The position numbers and the translations under genes are program-made. A DNA stretch of 8,416 nucleotides, from assembly GCA_020629995.1 (NCBI GenBank), contig JAHDCH010000103.1, positions 1 through 8,416 on the forward strand, written 5' to 3'. The stretch comes from Pseudaestuariivita sp. (lineage in GTDB: Bacteria; Pseudomonadota; Alphaproteobacteria; Rhodobacterales; Rhodobacteraceae). This document shows, piece by piece, positions 1 through 5,752 of the stretch (the stretch's first letter is position 1; the number at the start of each line of letters is the position of its first letter). The notes below the pieces were generated by a model, which saw only the letters and a list, made by a program, of their open reading frames with translations, searched no databases and was not told the DNA's origin.

Positions 1-205
1 CCAGCAGCAGGTCCAGAGGCTCGGCCTTGTGGAAATTGTCGGCGGTAACGCGCAGTGCCGCGCCTTCGTCGGCAAAGTCGAAATGGCGGGTGTTCTTGCC
101 ATGGTTGGGCACAAACTCGATCTCGGGCCAGCGGCCTGCGCCCTTGGCCTCATAGTACTGAAACATGCGGCCGCAGTGGCTGTCACCGAAGACTTTAACG
201 CGCAT
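1..205 (-). CDS. Partial GDS-H motif protein, SGNH/GDSL hydrolase-like (C-terminus beyond window)
   Basis: Only the first 68 codons are in the window, reading from ATG at 205 off the left edge. The protein starts MRVKVFGDSHCGRMF, so a GDS(H) motif lies at residues 7-10, right after a short beta-strand, as in the first block of SGNH/GDSL-type hydrolases. Later motifs are out of view, so the enzyme class is an inference. The start is supported by a strong GGAGGTGAG Shine-Dalgarno a few bases upstream. The gene overlaps the last 11 nt of the GSCFA gene, so the two are very likely translated from one mRNA. There is no signal peptide at the visible N-terminus. The shared GDS-like chemistry of the two neighbours suggests they act on related substrates, possibly surface glycans, but nothing here shows the substrate. 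It could also be a non-catalytic SGNH-fold protein. Confidence 0.65.
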   Translation of the reverse strand, partial: MRVKVFGDSHCGRMFQYYEAKGAGRWPEIEFVPNHGKNTRHFDFADEGAALRVTADNFHKAEPLDLLL

Positions 206-1331
206 TGCGGCTCACCTCCGACAGCAGGCTTTCGTCACATTGTTCATAGCCGAGGTCATCGTCATCTTCGGCCGGTTCGGGCGCGGGCTGTTCGATGGCG
301 GCCAGATCGGCTTGGGTGGCTTCGTCAAACAGGTGGGTCATCACCGCATCCACCCCCTCGGGCCGGACCGAGCGGAGATCATCTCCGTAGAAGGCGTGGC
401 GCGTGGGCTGGCCGGTGATCACCTCGTAGGACGGAAAGTAGATCACATCGTCATGCGCCTCGGCAAAGGCCCCGGCAGCGGCGCGCAGGACTGCCTTGGA
501 ATGAGTGGTGGCGACCAGAACGTGCTGGTCGGTTGCGGTGGCGGCCAAGGGCACGGGCGACACGGTCAGCAGCATCCGTGCGCCGGGGTTCACCTTGTGC
601 AGGCGGGTGCGCATGGCGTCGAGGTCACCATAGACGTCCGGGTAGGTCAGGTTCAGGAACGCGTGGCGCGCGGGGTCATAGCTGCCCGCGATCACGCCCG
701 GAGCAGTGGGAAAGGCGGTGCCATCAAGGCGCGAGGCCCAGGTTTCGGTCAGCCCGAGGGTAAAGACAAACAGATCGAGCCGTTCGAACATGTCGCGGAC
801 GCGGGCAAGGTGGGCGGCGCGCAAGGCCTGCAATTCCTCCACCGATCCAAAGCCGTTTTGCTGCACCGAGGGGCGCAGAGCGTCGTAGTAGCGCCCGTCC
901 TTTTCCCAGACCTGCTCGGCCGGGGTGCGGGTGCCGAAGGCTTCGTCAAACAGCTGCACCAGCTGGCGGGTGGTGTAGATGTTGCCATAGCGGCAGCTGA
1001 ACAGGTCATAGCCGAACCGCGCGCCGCGCTTTTCGCCCATCAGGCGGGGGCGGGGTTCGCACATCATGAAATGCGCGCCCCGCGCCTTGAGGGCGCGGCC
1101 GATATGCTGGGCAAAGCAGCTGCCGGCGGTGGCGACCTTGGCGGTGGCCAGGCCTTCGACGGTGGGGGCGAGCTCGGTCAGCGTCTCGCCGGTGCGGCCC
1201 GTGACAGCATGTTTCCAGAAGGCGCGGTCTGGCTGATCGGCATAGGGATGCCGGGCCGGCCCGCCCGCAAGGACCGGCGCGGCCTTTTTGCGGGCCCAGC
1301 CAAGCAGTGACGATGCGGTGCGTGATACCAT
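195..1331 (-). CDS. GSCFA domain-containing protein
   Basis: This is a 378-aa protein of the GSCFA family, a group distantly related to GDSL esterases and of unproven activity. The family signature GSCFAQ is at residues 70-75 and contains the candidate nucleophile Ser71. Further family-like blocks follow: FTLGLTETW, the LLTVSPVPLAAT strand, a S-K-A-V-L helix, YFPSYEVI and a late FYGDDLRSV region. The C-terminus ends in an acidic, Pro-rich tail with four consecutive Asp. I chose ATG at 1331 (MVSRTASSLLG) because the domain begins near residue 50 and no useful ATG follows before GSCFA. Its Shine-Dalgarno is weak. The open frame runs on to 1763, but that extension crosses the start of rpsA and looks spurious. 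No signal peptide is evident. It overlaps the next minus-strand gene by 11 nt. GSCFA genes are often found near polysaccharide genes; a function in glycan modification is inference only. Confidence 0.85.
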   Translation of the reverse strand: MVSRTASSLLGWARKKAAPVLAGGPARHPYADQPDRAFWKHAVTGRTGETLTELAPTVEGLATAKVATAGSCFAQHIGRALKARGAHFMMCEPRPRLMGEKRGARFGYDLFSCRYGNIYTTRQLVQLFDEAFGTRTPAEQVWEKDGRYYDALRPSVQQNGFGSVEELQALRAAHLARVRDMFERLDLFVFTLGLTETWASRLDGTAFPTAPGVIAGSYDPARHAFLNLTYPDVYGDLDAMRTRLHKVNPGARMLLTVSPVPLAATATDQHVLVATTHSKAVLRAAAGAFAEAHDDVIYFPSYEVITGQPTRHAFYGDDLRSVRPEGVDAVMTHLFDEATQADLAAIEQPAPEPAEDDDDLGYEQCDESLLSEVSRNAR

Positions 1332-1638
1332 CTGCGCAGATCCATGTGCCAGCGGCCCCAGCACCGCTTGGGGCCAAAGGTGCCCGAGGCGCAGGCCGGG
1401 TGCAAGGGAGGGGCAGGGGTTGATCGGGCGGGGCATTGGGGGTACACGCACGCCTGTCAGCCCCCGGGGGGGCGCCACTGCCAGACAATCGCGCAGGGTC
1501 GGATCGCTCCGGCCCTTGTCGTTTTTGCCGCAGAGGGCACTTTCCGGGAACCCGACCAACCAAGACCCGCGGACCCAACCGTGCGGCCAGTCAAATCCCG
1601 GGCCACAAGCGGCCCACCAAAAAGGAATGAAACGCCAT
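1332..1638. other. Divergent intergenic region between GSCFA gene and rpsA
   Basis: This 307-nt spacer must hold the promoters for both directions. I see no convincing -35/-10 pair. The best plus-strand candidate, TTGTCG at 1516-1521, has only a poor -10 partner. A CCCCCGGGGG self-complementary run lies at 1461-1470. The last 80 nt are rich in ACC/CCA and have few U residues, consistent with an unstructured leader. Open frames cross it on both strands, but their translations resemble neither neighbour nor any protein I recognise. Confidence 0.6.
1600..1626 (+). promoter_or_regulatory. rpsA leader hairpin and Shine-Dalgarno
   Basis: A 5-bp GC stem, GGGCC (1600-1604) with GGCCC (1611-1615) and a 6-nt loop, sits just before the AAGGA Shine-Dalgarno (1622-1626). 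The Shine-Dalgarno lies 12 nt before the ATG at 1639, a slightly long but usable spacing, and only 0-1 nt before the ATG at 1627, which argues against that earlier start. In E. coli, S1 represses its own translation through structured leader hairpins. Whether this stem does the same is inference. Confidence 0.4.
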
Positions 1639-3288
1639 ATGGCTACCAATGCGATGGAGGAATTCGAAGCCCTCCTGAATGAAAGCTTCGAAATGGACAC
1701 GCCCGAAGAGGGATCGGTTGTCAAAGGCAAGGTCATCGCGATCGAAGCGGGCCAGGCCATCATCGACGTCGGCTACAAGATGGAAGGCCGTGTCGAGCTG
1801 AAAGAATTCGCAGAACCCGGCGAAGCGCCCAAGGTCGAGGTTGGTGACGAGGTAGAGGTCTACCTGCGCGCCGCCGAGAACGCGCGCGGCGAAGCCGTGG
1901 TCTCGCGCGAGATGGCCCGCCGCGAAGAGGCGTGGGACCGTCTGGAAAAAGCCTATGCGGACGACGCCCGCGTCGAAGGCGCGATCTTTGGCCGCGTCAA
2001 GGGTGGCTTTACCGTCGACCTCGGCGGCGCCGTGGCCTTCCTGCCCGGCTCTCAGGTTGATGTGCGCCCCGTGCGCGATGCTGGCCCGCTGATGGGTCTG
2101 AAGCAGCCGTTCCAGATCCTGAAAATGGACCGCCGCCGTGGCAACATCGTTGTCTCGCGCCGCGCGATCCTGGAAGAAAGCCGCGCCGAGCAGCGCGCCG
2201 AGGTGATCGGCAAGCTGAACGAAGGCGACAACGTGGACGGTGTGGTCAAGAACATCACCGAATACGGTGCCTTTGTGGACCTGGGCGGCGTCGACGGCCT
2301 GCTGCACGTGACCGACATGGCCTGGCGCCGTGTGAACCACCCGTCGGAAATCCTCGCCATCGGCGAGACGATCAAGGTGCAGGTCATCAAGATCAACAAG
2401 GAAACCCACCGCATTTCGCTGGGCATGAAGCAGCTGCAGGAAGATCCGTGGGATCTGGTGGCCGCCAAGTACCCGCTGGAATCGACCCACACGGGCCGCG
2501 TCACGAACATCACCGACTACGGTGCGTTCGTCGAGCTGGAGCCGGGTGTCGAGGGTCTTGTTCACGTCTCGGAAATGTCCTGGACCAAAAAGAACGTGCA
2601 CCCCGGCAAGATCGTCTCCACCTCGCAAGAGGTTGAGGTCATGGTGCTCGAGATCGACGGTGCCAAGCGCCGCGTGTCGCTGGGCCTGAAGCAGACCATG
2701 CGCAACCCGTGGGAAGTGTTTGCAGAAACGCACCCCGAGGGCATCACCGAATTCGGTCTGTTCGTTGGCCTCGACGGCGACATCGACGGCATGGTGCACC
2801 TCAGCGACCTGTCGTGGGACGAGCGCGGCGAAGACGCGATCCAGAACTACCGCAAGGGCGACATGGTCGAGGCGGTTGTGTCGGAAGTCGACGTCGAGAA
2901 AGAGCGCATCTCGCTCTCGATCAAGAACGTCGGCGGCGACAAGTTCGCCGAAGCCGTGGGCGGCACCAAGCGTGGCGCGATCATCACCGTCGAGGTCACC
3001 TCGATCGAGGATGGCGGCATCGAGGTGGAGTTCGAAGGCATGAAATCCTTCATCCGCCGCAGCGACCTGAGCCGCGACCGCGCCGAACAGCGCCCCGAGC
3101 GCTTCTCGGTCGGTGACAAGGTCGACGTGCGCGTCACCAATGTCGACAGCAAGACCCGCCGTCTGGGCCTGTCGATCAAGGCACGCGAGATCGCCGAAGA
3201 GAAGGAAGCCGTCGAACAATATGGCTCGTCCGACTCGGGCGCATCGCTGGGCGACATCCTGGGCGCAGCGCTGAAAGGCGACGACTGA
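1639..3288 (+). CDS. rpsA: 30S ribosomal protein S1
   Basis: S1 binds mRNA on the small ribosomal subunit and helps initiation on weak or structured leaders. The protein has 549 aa and six S1/OB-fold repeats: about residues 24-91, 108-177, 195-265, 282-353, 369-432 and 443-515. A conserved tail follows (KAREIAEEKEAVEQYGSSDSGASLGDILG). Hallmark segments are MEEFEALLNESFE, GVVKNITEYGAFVDLGGVDGLLHVTDM and RVTNITDYGAFVELEPGVEGLVHVSEM. I chose ATG 1639 over ATG 1627 because of Shine-Dalgarno spacing. Oddity: repeat 5 runs from ETHPEG straight into ITEFGLFVGLDG at residues 368/369 (nt 2742/2743). The strand that repeats 3 and 4 have here (like DNVDGVVKN) is missing, about nine residues, in frame. 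The roughly 558-aa length expected for this clade fits that loss. The gene is followed by its own terminator. The upstream neighbour is not cmk, the usual partner. Confidence 0.98.
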   Translation: MATNAMEEFEALLNESFEMDTPEEGSVVKGKVIAIEAGQAIIDVGYKMEGRVELKEFAEPGEAPKVEVGDEVEVYLRAAENARGEAVVSREMARREEAWDRLEKAYADDARVEGAIFGRVKGGFTVDLGGAVAFLPGSQVDVRPVRDAGPLMGLKQPFQILKMDRRRGNIVVSRRAILEESRAEQRAEVIGKLNEGDNVDGVVKNITEYGAFVDLGGVDGLLHVTDMAWRRVNHPSEILAIGETIKVQVIKINKETHRISLGMKQLQEDPWDLVAAKYPLESTHTGRVTNITDYGAFVELEPGVEGLVHVSEMSWTKKNVHPGKIVSTSQEVEVMVLEIDGAKRRVSLGLKQTMRNPWEVFAETHPEGITEFGLFVGLDGDIDGMVHLSDLSWDERGEDAIQNYRKGDMVEAVVSEVDVEKERISLSIKNVGGDKFAEAVGGTKRGAIITVEVTSIEDGGIEVEFEGMKSFIRRSDLSRDRAEQRPERFSVGDKVDVRVTNVDSKTRRLGLSIKAREIAEEKEAVEQYGSSDSGASLGDILGAALKGDD

Positions 3289-3300
3289 CGCCTTTGGGCT

Positions 3301-3318
3301 ATGTCACATGACATGTGG
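3301..3318. repeat. Overlapping short palindromes after rpsA stop
   Basis: Two dyads overlap between the rpsA stop and its terminator. ATGTCA-CA-TGACAT covers 3301-3314 with 6-bp arms. CACATG-A-CATGTG covers 3305-3317 with 6-bp arms around one base. Only one can form at a time in RNA, and both have tiny loops, so a DNA-binding site is more plausible than an RNA hairpin. No function is known, and it may be chance. Confidence 0.35.
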
Positions 3319-3348
3319 AAAACCCCGGGCCCCGCGCCCGGGGTTTTT
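3319..3348 (+). terminator. Intrinsic terminator of rpsA
   Basis: An 8-bp GC stem, CCCCGGGC (3323-3330) pairing with GCCCGGGG (3336-3343), has a 5-nt loop and is flanked by AAAA on the left and TTTTT (3344-3348) on the right. It is a textbook Rho-independent terminator, 30 nt after the rpsA stop, and implies that ihfB has its own promoter. The A-run on the left also gives a short U-run on the opposite strand, so it could act in both directions, but no minus-strand gene needs it. Confidence 0.93.
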
Positions 3349-3365
3349 CGTTGGACGGCCACGCG

Positions 3366-3567
3366 AATCATGCGGCGGGTTCGCCAGAGCCCATATCGGT
3401 CAAATCACGATTTTGCGGGGCAGGGGCGCGCGCGACCCGGACTTTTGAGACCAGACAGCGGGCAAATCAGGGCAAAACATCCATAATCGTTGGCGTTTTC
3501 GTTTTCGTTTCAAGGCCAGATGCCTATAGTCGCCCTGTTGGGTGGTCCAAGTTCAAGCCCAGGGGGG
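3366..3567 (+). promoter_or_regulatory. Probable ihfB promoter region with near-consensus IHF site
   Basis: The region between the rpsA terminator and ihfB holds no gene. Three AATCA words occur at 3366, 3403 and 3465. The middle one, 3403-3415, matches the IHF consensus WATCARNNNNTTR at all fixed positions but one, which would suit autoregulation as known for E. coli IHF genes. A GTTTTC-GTTTTC-GTTTC run lies at 3495-3511. A TATAGT (3525-3530) could be a -10 box, with a weak TTTTCG (3502-3507) 17 nt upstream as -35. The purine-rich AGGGGGG at 3561-3567 is the Shine-Dalgarno. Function is inferred from position and motifs only. Confidence 0.35.
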
Positions 3568-3576
3568 ATGACGCCG

Positions 3577-3858
3577 ATGATCAGATCGGAACTGATTCAG
3601 AAAATTGCGGACGACAATCCGCATCTGTACCAGCGCGATGTCGAGCGTATCGTGAACACCATCTTCGAAGAGATCATCGAAGCCATGTCCCGCGGCGACC
3701 GGGTCGAGCTGCGCGGCTTTGGCGCATTTTCGGTGAAAAAGCGCGATGCGCGCACCGGACGGAACCCCCGCACCGGGGAATCGGTTGAAGTCGATGAGAA
3801 GCACGTGCCATTCTTCAAGACGGGGAAGCTGCTGCGCGACCGTCTGAACGGCGGCTAA
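3577..3858 (+). CDS. ihfB: Integration host factor subunit beta
   Basis: This is the beta subunit of the DNA-bending heterodimer IHF, which acts in nucleoid structure, sigma-54 promoters, recombination and replication. It has 93 aa, the normal length in this clade. It starts [21 protein letters not shown] and carries the HU/IHF core [14 protein letters not shown]. The DNA-intercalating beta-arm GRNPRTG is at residues 61-67, with Pro64 at the tip. It ends [18 protein letters not shown] chose ATG 3577 over in-frame ATGs at 3490 and 3568: the AGGGGGG Shine-Dalgarno lies 9 nt before 3577 and directly abuts 3568, and family members start MIRSELIQ or similar. It is the first gene of a unit running to trpB, and the next ATG is 15 nt after its stop. 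The alpha subunit is not in this window. Confidence 0.97.
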   Translation: MIRSELIQKIADDNPHLYQRDVERIVNTIFEEIIEAMSRGDRVELRGFGAFSVKKRDARTGRNPRTGESVEVDEKHVPFFKTGKLLRDRLNGG

Positions 3859-3873
3859 TCAAGGGCTCGCACC

Positions 3874-4233
3874 ATGCGTTACATCAAGTATCTGTTTCTG
3901 GCCGCTCTGGCCATCATTCTCATTTGTGTGGCTCTGGCCAACCGCGGCATGGTGACACTGAACACCCTGCCCGAAGGCGTGGCCGGCATCCCGGGCATGG
4001 GCCCGTTTGCGCTGTCGATCGATCTGCCGCTTTATGTGGTGATCTTTATCGGGATCGCGGCTGGCCTGCTGATCGGCTTTGTCTGGGAATACCTGCGCGA
4101 GATCAAGCACCGCGCCATGGCCAGCCGCAAAACACGTGAGGCCAAGGAGCTGGAGCGGGAAGTCAAGCGGCTCAAGGCCCAGAAGCACGAAGGCAAGGAT
4201 GAAGTCCTTGCCATGCTTGACGAGGCAAGCTGA
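3874..4233 (+). CDS. LapA-family (DUF1049) inner-membrane protein
   Basis: This is a 119-aa protein with two predicted membrane segments, about residues 6-22 ([17 protein letters not shown]) and 52-70 ([20 protein letters not shown]). The [13 protein letters not shown] hairpin lies between them. A basic, charged, probably coiled-coil cytoplasmic segment follows at about 84-104 ([19 protein letters not shown]). This is the LapA/YciS-like architecture; in E. coli, LapA with LapB takes part in controlling lipopolysaccharide assembly. No LapB-like TPR protein is fused or adjacent here. The start has an AAGGG Shine-Dalgarno 8 nt upstream. It lies between ihfB (15-nt gap) and trpF (1-nt gap), so it is co-transcribed with both. 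In E. coli, ihfB is likewise followed by lapA, so this neighbour relationship seems old. The exact role in this lineage is not shown. Confidence 0.88.
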   Translation: MRYIKYLFLAALAIILICVALANRGMVTLNTLPEGVAGIPGMGPFALSIDLPLYVVIFIGIAAGLLIGFVWEYLREIKHRAMASRKTREAKELEREVKRLKAQKHEGKDEVLAMLDEAS

Positions 4234-4234
4234 C

Positions 4235-4927
4235 ATGACAGGGCCCTCGGCCCGCGTGATCATCGGCAAAGCGCCCCAGGCTGACCCCGGGGGCGCAGCG
4301 CGCGTCAAGATTTGCGGCATCACCGACACAGCAGCGCTGGATGCCGCCGTCGCGGCCGGCGCGGCGTATGTCGGGTTTGTCTTTTTCGAGAAATCGCCAA
4401 GGCACCTTGAGATTGACCAGGCACGCGCGCTGGCGGTCGAGGTGCCTCCGGGCGTCATCAAGGTGGCGCTGACGGTCAACGCGGACAACGCCACGCTGGA
4501 TGCAATCGACGCGGCCGTCCCGCTGGACATGTGGCAACTGCACGGGTCCGAGACGCCCGAGCGCGTGACCGAGGTCAAGGCGCGCTATGGCTTGCCGGTG
4601 ATGAAGGCGCTGGGCGTGGGTGACGCCGCCGACGTCGAGGCCATCGCGCACTACGAGGGCGTGGCGGACCAGATCCTTGTTGATGCCAAGCCGCCCCGCA
4701 CGGCGGTTCTGCCGGGGGGCAACGGGCTCAGCTTTGACTGGCGGCTCATCTCGACCCGCGACTGGGCCGGGCCGTGGATGCTCGCCGGTGGGTTGACACC
4801 GGACAACGTTGGCGAGGCGGTCGCGCTGACCGGCGCGCGCCAGATCGACGTATCGTCGGGCGTGGAAAGCGCGCCCGGCGTCAAGGATGCAGACCTGATC
4901 AGCCGGTTCGTTGGTGCAGCCCGGTGA
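4235..4927 (+). CDS. trpF: Phosphoribosylanthranilate isomerase
   Basis: This enzyme converts N-(5-phosphoribosyl)anthranilate to CdRP by an Amadori rearrangement, the third step of tryptophan synthesis. It is cytoplasmic. The 230-aa TIM-barrel protein has the hallmark RVKICGIT with catalytic Cys27, FEKSPRHL (residues 51-58), MWQLHGSE, the catalytic Asp150 in ILVDAKPP, and the phosphate-binding ends [10 protein letters not shown] and [14 protein letters not shown]. The ATG at 4235 is 1 nt after the lapA stop, with GAGG 10 nt upstream inside lapA. This start leaves about 22 residues before the first barrel strand, longer than usual. There is no closer ATG; a GTG at residue 8 is possible. Its TGA overlaps the GTG of the next gene as GTGA, so translation is coupled. 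No Trp attenuator is evident before it; expression probably follows the ihfB promoter. Confidence 0.96.
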   Translation: MTGPSARVIIGKAPQADPGGAARVKICGITDTAALDAAVAAGAAYVGFVFFEKSPRHLEIDQARALAVEVPPGVIKVALTVNADNATLDAIDAAVPLDMWQLHGSETPERVTEVKARYGLPVMKALGVGDAADVEAIAHYEGVADQILVDAKPPRTAVLPGGNGLSFDWRLISTRDWAGPWMLAGGLTPDNVGEAVALTGARQIDVSSGVESAPGVKDADLISRFVGAAR

Positions 4928-5649
4928 TCCGGCTGCGCCTTGACCACGGTTATTTCGGAGCGGGCGCCCTTGATAGGCTAAGGCCGCACAATCTGACACC
5001 GGACATTGGCCAGATCGCCCACAAGCCGGGTGACGAGATCGTCGTGACCTTTGATGCCGGCGCGGATCGTCCCCTGTGGCTGGCGCTGGAGCCGTTGGAC
5101 GCGCGCTTTGTGTTCGCCTCGGATCTGCCGCCCCTGCTGACCGAGCCTTTCTGTGCCGTCGCCGAACTGGCGCCGGGCCAAACCGAGGCCGAGTTCGCGG
5201 CGGCGGGTGACACATTGCAGCGCCTAAAGGATGCGCAAATTAAGCCGCCGCCGTCCTTGCCCATCATGCCCGCGTTGCTGGTCTGCCTGCCCACGCCCGG
5301 TGCGGCGGCGGATGTGACGCTCAAGATCGCCGCGGTGCCCGTGCGGATTGTCTTTCAGCTGTATGGGACGGACCTGCCAACGGGGCTGACGATCATCGAT
5401 GCGTCACCCGCGCCGCAGCTGACATTTGGGCCCGCAACGCAGGTGCAAACCGATTGGGGCGAGACGGCCTTGGAGATTGGCGCGGACATGGCGGTGCGCC
5501 TCTCTTTGCACGCGCCGCCTGACTTGCGTCTGCTAGGCCCCGATGGCGAGGTGCTGATCGACCGCCTGCCTGTGCCCGCCGCGGACAGCTTTGCCGCGGT
5601 GGACGGTAACCCTGCGGAAAGGCGGGCGGTTGTATATGTCGCGCTTTAG
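4924..5649 (+). CDS. Unrecognised protein encoded between trpF and trpB
   Basis: This is a 241-aa protein that I do not recognise as a named family. The start is GTG at 4924, overlapping the trpF stop by 4 nt (GTGA); no ATG fits, and coding character begins at [13 protein letters not shown]. It has no signal peptide or membrane segment. Visible features are an N-terminal beta-rich stretch with DHGYF, a [22 protein letters not shown] segment in the first 70 residues, a Pro-rich middle ([20 protein letters not shown]), and a beta-rich C-terminal part with periodic hydrophobics. It looks like a cytoplasmic all-beta protein. In Rhodobacter sphaeroides a gene called aroR sits between trpF and trpB (from memory); this gene has the same position, but homology is not verified. 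The DHGYF start and xRFVFxSDLP rhythm also recall uncharacterised beta-rich proteins near contractile tail-like systems, a weak impression only. Confidence 0.85.
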   Translation: MIRLRLDHGYFGAGALDRLRPHNLTPDIGQIAHKPGDEIVVTFDAGADRPLWLALEPLDARFVFASDLPPLLTEPFCAVAELAPGQTEAEFAAAGDTLQRLKDAQIKPPPSLPIMPALLVCLPTPGAAADVTLKIAAVPVRIVFQLYGTDLPTGLTIIDASPAPQLTFGPATQVQTDWGETALEIGADMAVRLSLHAPPDLRLLGPDGEVLIDRLPVPAADSFAAVDGNPAERRAVVYVAL

Positions 5650-5659
5650 GGCGCGGCAG

Positions 5660-5740
5660 ATGGACACTGCCCCGGATTGGCGGCCACGCCCGTCTTTACC
5701 ACAAGCCGTCCAGACGGTAGACCCTGAGCCTGCCGCGTGA
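5660..5740 (+). CDS. Possible 26-codon small ORF upstream of trpB
   Basis: ATG at 5660 follows an AGGG at 5648-5651 with an 8-nt spacer and opens a 26-codon frame, MDTAPDWRPRPSLPQAVQTV then DPEPAA. Its TGA (5738-5740) overlaps the GAGGAGA Shine-Dalgarno of trpB. It fills almost the whole gap: it starts 10 nt after the previous stop and ends 12 nt before the trpB ATG. It has one Trp codon (codon 7) rather than the tandem Trp codons of a classic attenuator leader. A small dyad, CCGTC-CA-GACGG (5706-5717), lies inside it. It could be a coupling or leader ORF, or chance in GC-rich DNA. Confidence 0.3.
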   Translation: MDTAPDWRPRPSLPQAVQTVDPEPAA

Positions 5741-5752
5741 GGAGAGACAGCG

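Noticed and set aside
165..1310. 381-codon plus-strand frame opposite the GSCFA gene
   Set aside because: It is the complement of a recognisable GSCFA family protein and has low-complexity Gly/Ala/Arg content.
1436..1510. Possible tRNA or tRNA remnant, since one frame gives GGTRTP-like translation often seen in spurious tRNA ORFs
   Set aside because: No acceptor pairing, no GGTTCGAATCC T-arm and no anticodon arm could be folded on either strand.
1516..1544. TTGTCG with a 17-nt spacer as the rpsA promoter
   Set aside because: The -10 partner ACTTTC matches the consensus at only one position.
1288..1638. N-terminal extension of rpsA by 117 codons
   Set aside because: S1 proteins begin near MEEFEALLNESFE; the extension is non-conserved and lies before the AAGGA Shine-Dalgarno.
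1332..1763. N-terminal extension of the GSCFA protein to 522 aa
   Set aside because: It would overlap the start of rpsA and adds sequence with no family character.
1591..3219. 542-codon open frame on the minus strand across rpsA
   Set aside because: It is antisense to the clearly coding S1 gene; its Asp/His/Val-rich composition is typical of the shadow of a GC-rich gene.
5706..5717. CCGTC-CA-GACGG as an attenuator terminator before trpB
   Set aside because: The loop is only 2 nt, the stem is short and no U-run follows, so it is not an intrinsic terminator.
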